A stretch of DNA of 38,144 nt, from the NCBI GenBank assembly GCA_020832225.1, contig JAFIFA010000021.1, positions 1-38,144 of the forward strand, given 5' to 3'. Of the stretch, positions 17,162 to 28,449 are shown one piece after another. Source of the stretch: Balneolaceae bacterium (GTDB lineage Bacteria; Bacteroidota; Rhodothermia; Balneolales; Balneolaceae). Position numbers and translations under genes: made by a program. Numbering within the stretch: position 1 is the stretch's first letter; each line of letters opens with the position of its first letter. The notes below the pieces were generated by a model, which worked only from the letters and a program-made list of their open reading frames with translations, made no database searches and was not told the DNA's origin.

Positions 17162-19921
17162 ATGAAACGGATCACCGCCATATCCGGGCTGCTGATGCTG
17201 GCTCTCTTTCCGATACTGGCTCCCGGTCCGGTAGCACAGAGTGCGTCGGCCGACACCACCTGGTCGTTCGACTTCCGTGGCGATCCTCTCGATGAAGTTC
17301 TCGATCTGATTGCCAAAGATACCGGACTCGATTTGGCCTACGATCCCACCCTGGTTTCCGGAATTATTGTCTACCATCGGGTTCGCAGCCAGCCCAGCCC
17401 GGGGCTCCTCACAGAACTTCTGAAACCGTTTGAACTCGACTATGTGACGCTCTCATCAGGCACAATTATTATTGTTCGTGCGGTCCGGTCGAAACCGGCA
17501 CACGGCAGCTTTACAGGCAAAATTGTTGACGCAGAGAACGGCCGGCCACTTCCCGGGGCCACCATTCTCCTCACCGACGCTTCCGGCGGTACCGCAACCA
17601 ACAGTTCCGGCAACTTCTCCATAAACCGTCTTACGAGTGGTTCTTATAATATCCGGGTAAGCTACCTTGGATATGAACCCGTCTATCGTACCATACAGAT
17701 CAACCCGGATGAGCAGGTATTTGAACGCATCTCTCTATCGCCAGAGCCTTATGATATCGCTCCGCTGGTTGTACAGGCACACCAGCCGAATTTTACCGGA
17801 AGCGGTCAGTCGCTCTCCAATGCTGAGCGCAACGAACTGGAGCCCCAAAACAGGAACCCCATCCGAAGCCTGAATCTATTGCCGGGTGTCCAGTATGGCC
17901 TTCCTCTAACTGATCTCCACCTTCAGGGCGGCCAGCAGAGCGAACATCGCATCCGTCTCGATGGTGTCCCAATCTATCACCCCTACAGTTTTGGTGAGAT
18001 GTTCAGCTCATTTAGTCCGTTCGCAATTGGAGATGTTCACTTGAAAAAAGCGGGTTTCGGGACGGCTGAAGGGAGTCAGATTTCCGGCATTGTGGATATG
18101 AATCACGACCTGAAACGGGTGGATCAGTCCGGCGGGACATTTCAGGCCGATCCGCTTACCGTAAACGCTCAGGCTGATTTTTCAATCCCGGTTGGCAATG
18201 GGAATTCAATCAATATGATGACCGCACTGCGAACCAATTTCTGGGACCTTTATCGTGACCCTGCCACCAACCAGATGCTTCGCGACTGGAACCGGATCGA
18301 TCCACTGATCACCAACGCGGTTTACAATCCTGACTTCAACCTGAACGACTTCCGGCCAGACTACCAGAATTCAGAGTTAGATATTCTGGACCTCCACGTG
18401 GCCGCCGCATATGATGCCGGTGATTTCACCACCTGGGAAGGCTCTTTTTATCTTTCCGGAAACTCTGTGCTCACAGAATTAGCCAGCATTTCACAAGACG
18501 CGGACAGCCCGGCACTCTACCTTTTTTCGGCTGATGAATACTCCTGGCAGAATGCGGCCGGACAACTATCCTGGAACCACCTGGCATCACCGCGGCTTGA
18601 TCTCTCTGCAAAGTCAGCCTTCTCAGAGAACCGGTTTCGCCACAGAGGTGCGTTCGGTAGAAGCCAGGTTTTTCCGTTCAGATCATCGGGCAGTGCAACT
18701 CAATCCGATGCCTCGTATTTTCTACCATCTTTTTCTGAATCGATACCGTTGCCCGCTATGGTAGATAAAAACAGAATCCGGCATTTTTTCACCAAAGCCG
18801 ACGCAGAGTACACCTTCTCCCCCTCTTTTTCAGCAGAGGGCGGAATTCAGGCAGATTTCATCCGCACAGAGATGAGTACATCCGATCAAAACTACCAGCC
18901 CGCAACCAGCAACGAAACCGGTACTATCCTGAGTTTTTATGCAAACAGCCTACATTATTTTAGTGATGATCTTCGTCTGAGGTGGGGTTCCCGGTTCACT
19001 CATCTCTCCACATCCGGCAATTTCTATGCTGAACCACGTGCTTCTGTGCAGTACAACCGTTCTGAAAGCACCATAGGAAACTGGTCTGCAAAGCTCGCCG
19101 GCGGACTCTACCGACAGTTTATCAATGAGTATCGAATTACCAACACAGGGGCGACATCGGTTGTACCCTCATTTTCTGTTTGGTCGCTTGCAGGTGAGCT
19201 CGAAACCCCGAAAGCCTGGCACCTTACCGGCTCTTTCTGGCTTGAACCGGCAAGCGAAACCCGCATTACTTTGGAAGGGTTTTACAAATATCAGCCTGTA
19301 ACCCACATCACTACATATGGTGGCACACCCACCACACAGGAATTTTCGGAAAGGGAGCTCAATCCTGCCGCAGAGACAACACGCATGGAGGCCGCTGGTG
19401 GCGGAGTTCGAATTCATCAAAATCTTCCCGGAACAGGCCTCAGGCTGATGGCGGGGTATGACTACAGCTACACACGCGTATTGATGCAGCGTCAGTTTGG
19501 CCGTGAAATGCCTGCTCCCTGGAACGAACCGCACCGTCTTCAGGCAAGGGCAATCTGGCGTGCAGGTGGCGGACTCAGTTTCATTGCGAATTGGCAGTCG
19601 GTAATTGGCCGCACATGGGCGTGGCACCCTGCATATTACAACATTGTTGCATTCTCCGGAGAAGATCAAAGCGGGCTCCCCGATTTTAGAAATCCGGAAA
19701 ATGATCAACTCCCCGCATTTCATCAAGTCGATCTTTCTGTGGTCTGGCAGCCTTCAGCCGGTGGTACAGATCTTGAAGTACGGCTTGATCTGATCAACCT
19801 GCTCAACCGTAAGAATGTCATCCAAAAAGAGCTTCAACCCGAAATCGACGGCTCCTTCACCTCTCAAAACCGTGAAATGCCCGGATTCTATCCAACTGCA
19901 AGTATATCTATAAGCTTTTAG
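17162..19921 (+). CDS. TonB-dependent receptor / signal transducer with N-terminal STN (secretin/TonB) domain and carboxypeptidase-regulatory-like domain
   Basis: FDFRGDPLDEVLDLIAKDTGLDLAYDPTLVSGIIV (STN); GKIVDAENGRPLPGATILLTDASGGTATNSSGNFSI; plug LLPGVQYGLPLTDLHLQGGQQSEHRIRLDGVPIYHPYSFGEMFSSFSPFAIGDV; 3-nt gap from fecR-like gene. Confidence 0.94.
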   Translation: MKRITAISGLLMLALFPILAPGPVAQSASADTTWSFDFRGDPLDEVLDLIAKDTGLDLAYDPTLVSGIIVYHRVRSQPSPGLLTELLKPFELDYVTLSSGTIIIVRAVRSKPAHGSFTGKIVDAENGRPLPGATILLTDASGGTATNSSGNFSINRLTSGSYNIRVSYLGYEPVYRTIQINPDEQVFERISLSPEPYDIAPLVVQAHQPNFTGSGQSLSNAERNELEPQNRNPIRSLNLLPGVQYGLPLTDLHLQGGQQSEHRIRLDGVPIYHPYSFGEMFSSFSPFAIGDVHLKKAGFGTAEGSQISGIVDMNHDLKRVDQSGGTFQADPLTVNAQADFSIPVGNGNSINMMTALRTNFWDLYRDPATNQMLRDWNRIDPLITNAVYNPDFNLNDFRPDYQNSELDILDLHVAAAYDAGDFTTWEGSFYLSGNSVLTELASISQDADSPALYLFSADEYSWQNAAGQLSWNHLASPRLDLSAKSAFSENRFRHRGAFGRSQVFPFRSSGSATQSDASYFLPSFSESIPLPAMVDKNRIRHFFTKADAEYTFSPSFSAEGGIQADFIRTEMSTSDQNYQPATSNETGTILSFYANSLHYFSDDLRLRWGSRFTHLSTSGNFYAEPRASVQYNRSESTIGNWSAKLAGGLYRQFINEYRITNTGATSVVPSFSVWSLAGELETPKAWHLTGSFWLEPASETRITLEGFYKYQPVTHITTYGGTPTTQEFSERELNPAAETTRMEAAGGGVRIHQNLPGTGLRLMAGYDYSYTRVLMQRQFGREMPAPWNEPHRLQARAIWRAGGGLSFIANWQSVIGRTWAWHPAYYNIVAFSGEDQSGLPDFRNPENDQLPAFHQVDLSVVWQPSAGGTDLEVRLDLINLLNRKNVIQKELQPEIDGSFTSQNREMPGFYPTASISISF

Positions 19922-19923
19922 AG

Positions 19924-20424
19924 ATGACTCCCGTCAAAAGACACATCAGATTCCTGATTCTTTTTATCATCGGTTCACTGACACTGAGTGCCTGCGACTA
20001 TTTCAGTTCCGGAACCAAATTCGGCCCTTATCTTTCTGTAGAAACTGACCGTGATCACTATGTGATTGGGGAAGATGAAGTGATCGGCGTGACCATTATA
20101 AACATTTCCGAAATGTCCCTTCGCTACAACACCTGCCTGATGAAAATGCTCGAAGTAATCCGGGACGGGGAGATCATTGAGACGATTGGGCACCCCACCT
20201 GTTATTGCAACTGCATAACGACGCTGAACCCCGGAGAGACCATCAATCCTGAATTCTCTGATTTCAATCTTCAATCCGTCTTATCTCTCTGGGATGAGCC
20301 ATTTGATTACGGTGAGGATGTCGAATATCAAATCATGGTTGGTGTGAGCGGTTCGCCATTGCTTGATGAGGATGATATTCGATCAAACCGTTTTCGTATC
20401 CGCAAGAGCGATAGTGAAAATTAA
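19924..20424 (+). CDS. Cys-containing lipoprotein with Ig-like/BsuPI-like body, unknown function
   Basis: Lipobox SLTLSACDYF; body ETDRDHYVIGEDEVIGVTIINISE...NTCLMKMLEVIRDGEIIETIGHPTCYCNCITTLNPGETI; 2-nt gap after TonB receptor. Confidence 0.75.
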   Translation: MTPVKRHIRFLILFIIGSLTLSACDYFSSGTKFGPYLSVETDRDHYVIGEDEVIGVTIINISEMSLRYNTCLMKMLEVIRDGEIIETIGHPTCYCNCITTLNPGETINPEFSDFNLQSVLSLWDEPFDYGEDVEYQIMVGVSGSPLLDEDDIRSNRFRIRKSDSEN

Positions 20425-20432
20425 TTCTCTGC

Positions 20433-21113
20433 TCAACTCCACCCTTTTTCACCAATGAGCGGTACAAACTTGAAATCGCGTAGCTGCTCCTCTTCAAATC
20501 TCTCCTCGGCAATACGGGTTATTCGAACCATCTTCTGGGTCTCCCTATCGCCAACAGGAACTACAAGTCTGCCACCGATATCAAGCTGTTGAATCAGATC
20601 ATCGGGCACAACCGGGGCTCCGGCTGTTACAACAATCGCATCATAGGGTGCATATGCGCTCCAGCCACGGGTGCCATCGCCCAGCTTAAGCCTCGCTTTG
20701 AAGCCAAGATCCTGCAGCATCTGTCTGGCCTTTTGATAGAGTGTGTCGTGGCGTTCCACACTATAGACATCCGCTCCCATATGGCAGAGTATTGCGGCTT
20801 GGTAGCCAGAGCCTGTCCCAATCTCCAGAACCTTCTCTCCTTCCTTTAGCTCCAGAAGTGATGTTTGTGCGGCAACGGTATAGGGCTGAGAAATGGTTTG
20901 ACCGCACCCAATCGGGAGTGCCGTATCTTCATAAGCCCGCTTTTCGAGGGCGGTATCCACCATAATGTGGCGTGGAATCTCAGCAATCGCTTTTAATATT
21001 CGCTCGTCAGTTATACCCTTCTTCCTGAGTTTTTCAACCAGCTCCTTACGCCGGCGGCCATGCTTTTTGTAGATATGTTTTCCCAGACTCAAATCAATCC
21101 CGGTTCTGTACAA
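20433..21113 (-). CDS. pcm: Protein-L-isoaspartate O-methyltransferase
   Basis: ALPIGCGQTISQPYTVAAQTSLLELKEGEKVLEIGTGSGYQAAIL; YDAIVVTAGAPVVPDDLIQQL. Confidence 0.95.
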   Translation of the reverse strand: MYRTGIDLSLGKHIYKKHGRRRKELVEKLRKKGITDERILKAIAEIPRHIMVDTALEKRAYEDTALPIGCGQTISQPYTVAAQTSLLELKEGEKVLEIGTGSGYQAAILCHMGADVYSVERHDTLYQKARQMLQDLGFKARLKLGDGTRGWSAYAPYDAIVVTAGAPVVPDDLIQQLDIGGRLVVPVGDRETQKMVRITRIAEERFEEEQLRDFKFVPLIGEKGWS

Positions 21114-21297
21114 CGTTCTGCTTTAAACTAAAGTAACACATTCAGGGCAGTCAAACATAGTGAAATAGTTATGGAGCCACCCAGCGGGATTTTTCGATTG
21201 TATTTAATCTCAATGCTTGTATTTTCATCAGGTCGGTTTCATTTAGTTGGCCGGTGGTAATTTCAGTCAACGATTTAACTATTTTGACTTACACTTT

Positions 21298-23043
21298 ATG
21301 AAGAGGAAGCTCTACCTTCTGGCCGGATTTATGGCAATCACCACACTGCTCTTTGGCTGGGTCGACGTTCAGGCCTGGGTTGATGGCGAAACGGGTCAGC
21401 CGGGTGCCTACGGAACCTGGATCAGTCTCATCCCTCCGCTGGTTGCAATTGGTCTGGCGCTCATCACCCGGGAAGTGATCCTCTCCCTCTTTGCAGGCAT
21501 CTGGATCGGTGCCCTTTTTCTGGTTTCCTTCAATCCCTTTGACGGAACCGCACGCAGCCTCGATATTCTGATTGATGCCCTTGTAAATGCGGACCATATC
21601 GCGATCATCGTTTTCAGTCTTCTGCTCGGAGGAATGGTTGGTGTGATGTCGCGCGGCGGCGGTACACAGGGGATTGTGGATCAGCTCAGCAAGTTTGCCA
21701 CCACCCGTAAGAAAGGTCAGCTCTTCTCCTGGTTCTCCGCTTTCTTTATCTTTTTTGATGATTATGCCAATACCCTGATCCGTGGTAATGCGCTTCGGCC
21801 TATGACTGACCGCCTCAATATCTCACGTGAAAAGCTGGCTTATATTGTCGATTCAACCGCGGCTCCCCTGGCGGTAAGTGCGGTTATCACCACCTGGATC
21901 GGTTTTGAGATTACACAGATTCAAAATGCGCTCTCGGGACTAGCCGCTCAAACTACAGATGCTGCCCTGGCTACCCAGCTACAGGCCGGTGCCGACAACG
22001 CCTTCATTATCTTTCTCCACTCCATTCCCTATCTCTTCTACCCTATTCTGGCCCTCGCCTTTGTGGTTATGACCATTGTGATGCGAAAGGAGTTCGGCCC
22101 GATGCTGACGGCCGAACGGCGTGCATACTCCGGGGGTGGGGTAATCCGCCCCGGTTCCACACCTGCCACCGACACCAACCTTGAGACGATGCAGCCTATT
22201 GAGGGGAAACCCAAGCGATGGATCAATGCCGCACTTCCTGTTATCTCGGTAATCGTCGTAGCACTCTACGGTCTCTACACAACAGGAGCGTCAGCATTGG
22301 CTGAAGGGGAGAGCGGCCTCACCAACATTATTGGTAATGCCGATCCCTTTGCAGCCCTTCTCTGGGCCTCTTTTACAGGATGCGCCGTGGCCATCGGGCT
22401 TGTTGTCTTCCAGAAAGTTCTGACGCTTAATCAGGCTCTCGAGTCGTGGGTGGGCGGTATGCAGTCGATGCTGATGGCCGTCATCATCTTAATTCTTGCC
22501 TGGGGACTTGGCGGGGTTACTCAGGAGATTGGAACGGGGACCTACCTCGCCTCACTGCTCGAAGATAATCTGCCATTGGCGCTACTGCCCGGCCTGGTCT
22601 TTTTTATTGCAGCCGTCACCGCTTTCTCAACCGGAACCTCGTGGGGAACCATGGCGATTCTATTTCCGGTGGTTGTGCCACTTGCCGTTGCGATGGGAGC
22701 CGGAATCGGATTTGCCGGCGGCGAGCACTACTCGATTCTGCTCGGGTCCGTCAGCTCCGTAATGGCAGGCGCCGTATTTGGCGACCACTGTTCCCCGATA
22801 TCTGACACCACGGTGCTCAGTTCGATGTCTTCTGCCTGCGACCTGATCGATCACGTACGCACCCAGCTGCCATATGCACTAGTGATTGCAGGTGTGGCAA
22901 TCGTGGTTGGTGAGATTCCGGCCGCATTTGAGTTTATTCACCCGATCTGGGGAATCCTTGCCGGACTCGTGATTCTTTGGTTTATCCTGAAGACGTTTGG
23001 TCGCGATCCTGAGGTTATGCCTGAGAAAGTTACTCAGGATTAA
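21298..23043 (+). CDS. Na+/H+ antiporter NhaC family protein; start refined from 21247
   Basis: Polytopic; FFIFFDDYANTLIRGNALRPMTD; STAAPLAVSAVITTWIGFE; AFSTGTSWGTMAILFPVVVPLA; GDHCSPISDTTVLSSMSSACDLIDHVRTQLPYAL. Confidence 0.93.
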   Translation: MKRKLYLLAGFMAITTLLFGWVDVQAWVDGETGQPGAYGTWISLIPPLVAIGLALITREVILSLFAGIWIGALFLVSFNPFDGTARSLDILIDALVNADHIAIIVFSLLLGGMVGVMSRGGGTQGIVDQLSKFATTRKKGQLFSWFSAFFIFFDDYANTLIRGNALRPMTDRLNISREKLAYIVDSTAAPLAVSAVITTWIGFEITQIQNALSGLAAQTTDAALATQLQAGADNAFIIFLHSIPYLFYPILALAFVVMTIVMRKEFGPMLTAERRAYSGGGVIRPGSTPATDTNLETMQPIEGKPKRWINAALPVISVIVVALYGLYTTGASALAEGESGLTNIIGNADPFAALLWASFTGCAVAIGLVVFQKVLTLNQALESWVGGMQSMLMAVIILILAWGLGGVTQEIGTGTYLASLLEDNLPLALLPGLVFFIAAVTAFSTGTSWGTMAILFPVVVPLAVAMGAGIGFAGGEHYSILLGSVSSVMAGAVFGDHCSPISDTTVLSSMSSACDLIDHVRTQLPYALVIAGVAIVVGEIPAAFEFIHPIWGILAGLVILWFILKTFGRDPEVMPEKVTQD

Positions 23044-23136
23044 TAGTCACTGTCAGTTAAAAATGCTGTTGTATTGCCGGACAGGTTTTCTATATTATCA
23101 ACATAGTAAAGTCTTTATTTAATCTCTCGGGGCATT

Positions 23137-23835
23137 ATGCATAGAAAATACCTGCCACTAATTCTGCTTTCAGCACTCCTTATTCAAGCCTGCAACACCG
23201 GCGAAACAAACAGCATACAGCTTGGCGTAAATAATACGGTGGAGATACCGGTAGAATGCGTTAAGCTTCAAATAACCATTGGAGAGAGAGGTGAGATAGC
23301 TTCAGAAACGGAAGAGAGCGGTTATAACAAGCTTGCGGCAGTGGTAACCGTTCTGCAGGATGCAGGACTCCCTGAAGACGCAATAGAGATTACTGCAGGC
23401 GATTTAAACCGAGTCCCAAATGATAACACATATCAATTCAACTCAACCGTCAGGTTTGATCTGGCCGATCCCGACCTGATCGATACAGTTCGCCGGGCCG
23501 TGATCTCTGCTGGCGGAACCGGATTTCGCGTTATTGGCTACGGAAACGCAGAGGAGGAGGAGATCTTCGACCGAGCATATCGCAACTCGATTGATGTAGC
23601 CAGGGAACGGGCAGAACGGCTTGTATCCGATCAGGATGTGCGTGTGGGCCGGATTCTCAACCTGCATGAAAATATACGTGAGATCGTCAGAACCCCTCAG
23701 ATGGATGGAAGCGTGAACATAGATATAAGTGGCGCCCTCGATTTTGGAACCAGCACTGTTGAGTCGATGTTCCGAAAAGAGACCTACAACCGCTCCATAG
23801 AATTCAATATAGAGTTTGAGCTGGTGGAAAAGTGA
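23137..23835 (+). CDS. SIMPL (DUF541) domain lipoprotein
   Basis: Lipobox ALLIQACNTG; NKLAAVVTVLQDAGLPEDAIEITAGDLNRVPN...YQFNSTVRFDLADPDLIDTVRRAVISAGGTGF; ARERAERLVSDQDVRVGRILNLHE. Confidence 0.85.
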   Translation: MHRKYLPLILLSALLIQACNTGETNSIQLGVNNTVEIPVECVKLQITIGERGEIASETEESGYNKLAAVVTVLQDAGLPEDAIEITAGDLNRVPNDNTYQFNSTVRFDLADPDLIDTVRRAVISAGGTGFRVIGYGNAEEEEIFDRAYRNSIDVARERAERLVSDQDVRVGRILNLHENIREIVRTPQMDGSVNIDISGALDFGTSTVESMFRKETYNRSIEFNIEFELVEK

Positions 23836-23856
23836 TTTGCATTCTAATTGAAGCAG

Positions 23857-24693
23857 TTACCCCAACGTAATATCCAGCACCATCATCACGCAGAATCCGA
23901 CCACAGTTCCCATCGTTGCCAGATCCGTGTTGCCCGCTCGTTGTGATGTAGGAATCAGTTCCTCAACAACAACGAAGATCATGGCACCTGCAGCAAAACC
24001 AAGCGCATATGGCAGTGCAGGCTGAATGAAAATCACAGCAAGGGCACCAATCACGGCAGAGGGCGGATTTACAATTCCAGATAGCTGTCCGTAGTTGAAA
24101 CTAAGTTTCCGGGACACCCCTTCACCTCTTAGCGGCAGAGATACCGCCATTCCCTCCGGCAGATTCTGAAGACTGATGCCGATTGCCAGTGCCAAAGCAG
24201 CGGCTACGGTTGCAGTGCCGGTTGGATCGATACCGGTGGCTGCCGCCCCAAAGAGAACGCCTACCGCCAACCCTTCAGGAATGTTGTGAAGGGTGATCGC
24301 CATAACCAGCAGCGTAGCTCGGCGCCATTTGGTCTCAACACCCTCCGCCTGATCTCTCGGCAGGCCAAGGTGAAGATGAGGAACGTAGGCATCAGCAATC
24401 CGGATTGCCAGTGCACCCACAATAAACCCAATTGTGGCCGGCATCCATTTGATCATACCCAATGATTCAGCCATCTCCATGGAGGGCTCAATTAGAGACC
24501 AGATACTTGCAGCGATCATAATTCCTGCTGCAAAACCCAGCGACATATCCAGAAATTTCCGGCTCACCTCTTTTTTCATGAAAACAACACCGGCTCCAAT
24601 TCCGGTAGTAATCCAGCAGAGTGTGCCGGCAAGAAATGCCTGCATTACGGGGTGTTGATTAAGAAACCATTGAGAAATTTGAAGATCTTCCAT
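23857..24693 (-). CDS. ZIP family metal transporter
   Basis: Polytopic; MAITLHNIPEGLAVGVLFGA and LALAIGISLQNLPEGMAVSLPLR (paired H/Q-N-x-PEG motifs); VVEELIPTSQR. Confidence 0.94.
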   Translation of the reverse strand: MEDLQISQWFLNQHPVMQAFLAGTLCWITTGIGAGVVFMKKEVSRKFLDMSLGFAAGIMIAASIWSLIEPSMEMAESLGMIKWMPATIGFIVGALAIRIADAYVPHLHLGLPRDQAEGVETKWRRATLLVMAITLHNIPEGLAVGVLFGAAATGIDPTGTATVAAALALAIGISLQNLPEGMAVSLPLRGEGVSRKLSFNYGQLSGIVNPPSAVIGALAVIFIQPALPYALGFAAGAMIFVVVEELIPTSQRAGNTDLATMGTVVGFCVMMVLDITLG

Positions 24694-24974
24694 TTACCGG
24701 TAGTTCGTTTTTTCTGAAACTTAAGATTTTTAGCCAAGACTAAAAACTATTTTGAGCACCCTTTCATTCATTGGCCCGCTTTGCATTGGGAAATATTCGA
24801 TTCATATCTGTTGAACATGCTTTTTTTCGGGCTGTCTGTGGTATCAAAAACGGCAAAAAAGCTGTATCTTTAGAGTCTGTAAAATTGGAGCTAAATGAGC
24901 GGCGGCCGAAACCTTGCAGGCGTAACGGCTGTTATACTCACCGAACACCTACACCTTTCTAAAAACCCATTTAC

Positions 24975-27884
24975 ATGCAGATTCAGTTTGGCAAAGAACC
25001 GTTTTCATCCCGCCACATCGGACCGGACGCAGAGCAGATTTCAGAGATGCTCCGGGTTAGTGATGCGGGCTCCCTGGAACAGCTTATCAGCGAGACGATA
25101 CCCGCAGGTATCCGTCTGGAAAAACCGCTCAACCTTCCGGATGCACTCAGCGAGCAGGACTACCTCGATAACATCCGGGCAATCGCTTCAAAGAATAAAA
25201 TTTTCCGCTCATTCATAGGAATGGGCTACTACGGTACTGTCACTCCCAATGTGATTCTCCGGAATGTGCTGGAGAATCCGGGCTGGTATACGGCCTACAC
25301 GCCATATCAGGCGGAGATCGCCCAGGGACGCCTCGAAGCTCTGATCAATTTCCAAACAATGGTATCAGACCTTACCGGTATGGAGCTTGCAAATGCTTCC
25401 CTATTAGATGAGGGAACGGCTGCCGCTGAGGCCGCATCGATGCTCTATGGCCAACGCAAAGGGAAGAAACGTAAGAGCGCTGAGACCTTTTTTGTTTCTG
25501 ATCGCTGCCATCCACAGACGCTCTCCGTTCTGAGAAACCGTCTTGAACCGGTTGGCATTGATCTGAAGACAGGAAATCCGGAAGAGGTGGACGTTACCGA
25601 TCCAAATCTTTTTGGCATTTTACTGCAGTACCCTGAAACCGACGGCACGGTTCGTGATCTCACCTCACTGATTGAAGCTGCCCATGAGAACGATGTCTAT
25701 GTGGCTGTAGCCGCTGATCTGATGGCGCTTGCGCTCCTCACCCCTCCCGGCGAGATGGGAGCCGATGTGGTTGTCGGTTCAACTCAACGCTTTGGCGTAC
25801 CGATGGGCTATGGCGGACCACACGCCGCCTATTTTGCAACCCGTGATAAGTTCAAACGACAAATTCCGGGCCGCATCATTGGTGTAACCCAGGATACTGA
25901 GGGTAACGCAGCACACCGAATGGCACTTCAGACCCGCGAACAGCATATCCGCAGGGAAAAAGCCACTTCCAACATCTGTACTGCACAGGTCCTTCTGGCC
26001 GTTATTGCCGGATTCTACGCCGTCTACCACGGGCCTCAGGGCATCAAACGGATTGCCTCCAAAATTCACGGGTTAACAAAGCTCACCGCAGCAGGACTCA
26101 AAAAGCTTGGGTTCTCCGTTCGCAATGAACAGTTTTTCGATACCATCACTATCGACGGGCTCGATGTAGAGACCGTTGAAGCGATTCGTACCGAAGCGTT
26201 CCGCAACAAGGTCAATTTCCGATATAAAGGCAATTCAATTGGCATCTCCTTTGATGAGGCGAAGCACCTCGAGGATGCTGAATTGGTTCTCGATATCTTC
26301 GCTTCAGCGATCGACACCGCCTCTGACTATAATGTGCGCAAGGCATCTGAAGCGGTAACCGTCGACTACCCGCAGGGACTGGCACGAAAATCGGAGTTCA
26401 TGGGCCATCCGGTTTTCAATCAGTACCACTCCGAGCATGAGATGCTTCGCTACCTGAAGCAGCTTGAGAACCGCGATCTGGACCTCACTCACTCCATGAT
26501 TGCACTCGGCTCCTGCACAATGAAGCTGAATGCAACGGCCGAGATGATTCCGCTCACGCTTCCCGAATTTGGAAATATCCACCCCTTTGTTCCTGAAGAG
26601 CAGGCAGAAGGGTACCATCAGCTGTTTGATGAACTCGGAGAGTGGCTTGCCGAAATCACAGGATTTGAGAAGGTCTCACTTCAGCCAAACTCAGGAGCTC
26701 AGGGTGAATATGCAGGATTGATGACAATCCGCGCCTATCACCTGGCCAATGGAGATAAACAACGTACCGTTACGATTGTGCCATCATCCGCACACGGAAC
26801 CAATCCGGCAAGTGCCGTGATGGCCGGAATGGATGTGGTTGTAACCAAGTGCGACGAGAACGGCAACATCGACCTGGTTGACCTTCGGGAGAAAGTTGAG
26901 AAGCACAGCGACCGGCTTGCTGCACTTATGGTAACCTACCCATCAACCCACGGGGTTTTTGAAGAGGATATCCGTGAGATCTGTGAAGTGATTCACAATC
27001 ATGGAGGCCTCGTCTACATGGATGGCGCCAACATGAATGCTCAGGTTGGGCTAACATCTCCTGCCAACATTGGCGCGGATGTATGCCACCTCAATCTCCA
27101 CAAAACATTCTGCATCCCACACGGCGGTGGCGGACCCGGTATGGGCCCTATCGGTGTGGTTGAAAAGCTGGTACCGTTTCTGCCCGGCCACGATATTGTG
27201 AAAACAGGCGGCGACCAGGCAATCGACGCCGTCGCTGCTGCCCCTTGGGGAAGCGCCAGCATTCTCACCATCTCACACGCTTACATCCGCATGATGGGCA
27301 GTGAAGGGCTCACCAAGGCAACGGAAGTCGCCATCCTCAACGCGAACTACCTGAAAGATCGCCTGAAGGATCACTTTCCTGTTCTCTATACCGGACGCGG
27401 TGGCCGCTCCGCACATGAGTTCATTATCGATATGCGCGGCTTTAAACAAAGCGCCGGTATCGAGGCAACCGATGTGGCCAAACGTTTGATGGACTACGGA
27501 TTCCATGCACCAACGATGTCGTTCCCGGTACCCGGCACGCTGATGATCGAGCCTACCGAGAGTGAATCGAAAGAGGAACTGGACCGGTTTGTTGATGCGA
27601 TGATCGCCATTCGTGAAGAGATCCGCGAGATCGAAAGCGGGTCGGCCGACCAGGAGAGCAACGTGCTGAAGCACGCTCCGCACACCATGCGTGTGGTTAT
27701 GGATGACAACTGGAACCGCCCCTATTCACGCGAAAAAGCGGCATTCCCGCTACCTCATCTGCGGTTCAACAAGTTTTGGCCCGCCGTAAGCCGCGTGGAC
27801 GACGCGTATGGCGATCGCAATCTGGTCTGTACCTGCCTGCCCCTGGAAGCCTACGCCGAAGGACAGGAACCGGCTCAGGCGTGA
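24975..27884 (+). CDS. gcvP: Aminomethyl-transferring glycine dehydrogenase (P protein), single-chain
   Basis: [62 protein letters not shown] site [24 protein letters not shown]. Confidence 0.97.
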   Translation: MQIQFGKEPFSSRHIGPDAEQISEMLRVSDAGSLEQLISETIPAGIRLEKPLNLPDALSEQDYLDNIRAIASKNKIFRSFIGMGYYGTVTPNVILRNVLENPGWYTAYTPYQAEIAQGRLEALINFQTMVSDLTGMELANASLLDEGTAAAEAASMLYGQRKGKKRKSAETFFVSDRCHPQTLSVLRNRLEPVGIDLKTGNPEEVDVTDPNLFGILLQYPETDGTVRDLTSLIEAAHENDVYVAVAADLMALALLTPPGEMGADVVVGSTQRFGVPMGYGGPHAAYFATRDKFKRQIPGRIIGVTQDTEGNAAHRMALQTREQHIRREKATSNICTAQVLLAVIAGFYAVYHGPQGIKRIASKIHGLTKLTAAGLKKLGFSVRNEQFFDTITIDGLDVETVEAIRTEAFRNKVNFRYKGNSIGISFDEAKHLEDAELVLDIFASAIDTASDYNVRKASEAVTVDYPQGLARKSEFMGHPVFNQYHSEHEMLRYLKQLENRDLDLTHSMIALGSCTMKLNATAEMIPLTLPEFGNIHPFVPEEQAEGYHQLFDELGEWLAEITGFEKVSLQPNSGAQGEYAGLMTIRAYHLANGDKQRTVTIVPSSAHGTNPASAVMAGMDVVVTKCDENGNIDLVDLREKVEKHSDRLAALMVTYPSTHGVFEEDIREICEVIHNHGGLVYMDGANMNAQVGLTSPANIGADVCHLNLHKTFCIPHGGGGPGMGPIGVVEKLVPFLPGHDIVKTGGDQAIDAVAAAPWGSASILTISHAYIRMMGSEGLTKATEVAILNANYLKDRLKDHFPVLYTGRGGRSAHEFIIDMRGFKQSAGIEATDVAKRLMDYGFHAPTMSFPVPGTLMIEPTESESKEELDRFVDAMIAIREEIREIESGSADQESNVLKHAPHTMRVVMDDNWNRPYSREKAAFPLPHLRFNKFWPAVSRVDDAYGDRNLVCTCLPLEAYAEGQEPAQA

Positions 27885-27895
27885 TATTCTGAGTT

Positions 27896-27927
27896 AGCGC
27901 GGGGATGCAAAAATCCCTGCGCTTTTT
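27896..27927 (+). terminator. Rho-independent terminator after gcvP
   Basis: AGCGCGGGGATgcaaaaATCCCTGCGCTTTTT. Confidence 0.85.
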
Positions 27928-28200
27928 GGACTCACCCCCTGTCCCCCTCTCTTCGCGCTTGCCTCGTTCGCTACACGCGAACTGGCAAACCCGAAAAGAG
28001 GGGGAACTTCACAACTGGATTTGTGCTAGTTTCGAAGATTTTGAATCGCCCAAAATTGACTTAAGGTGTCCCCGCCTTGCGCTACGCGCTTAGCGCAAAG
28101 CGTTAAGACCCATTATCTCACCAAGGAATCCACCTCTTTGCGAACGGAGTGAGCAGAAAGGGGGTCAGAGCCTGTCCCGAGACGTCGGGAGGGTGAGTCC
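27928..28200. repeat. Palindromic intergenic element with perfect 10-bp terminal inverted repeats
   Basis: GGACTCACCC (27928-27937) / GGGTGAGTCC (28191-28200); inner imperfect inverted similarity; nested hairpins TTGCGCT..AGCGCAA and CCCGA-gacg-TCGGG (28176-28189). Confidence 0.6.
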
Positions 28201-28449
28201 TTCCACAGATTTCATATTTTTGACAAAACAAAAGCCATCTACCTACGTATTATCACTGAATCTGCCCTGTTTTTAACATATTTTACAACCTGCCCCCTGT
28301 GTCTTTCCTCAGATTGTATACATTGAAGTGTATTCTTTTAAGTTTATCATCTTAAGGCTACCAATTACCCCCTTTTTCTTTTTAAAGAAAAACTAATTAC
28401 AGCTTTGCGAAATCGTCACTATTTTGATTTCGCACCAATCAACCAGGGT

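Noticed and set aside
24700-24974. Glycine riboswitch upstream of gcvP
   Set aside because: Leader shows no recognisable glycine aptamer core by eye; an Rfam search would be decisive.
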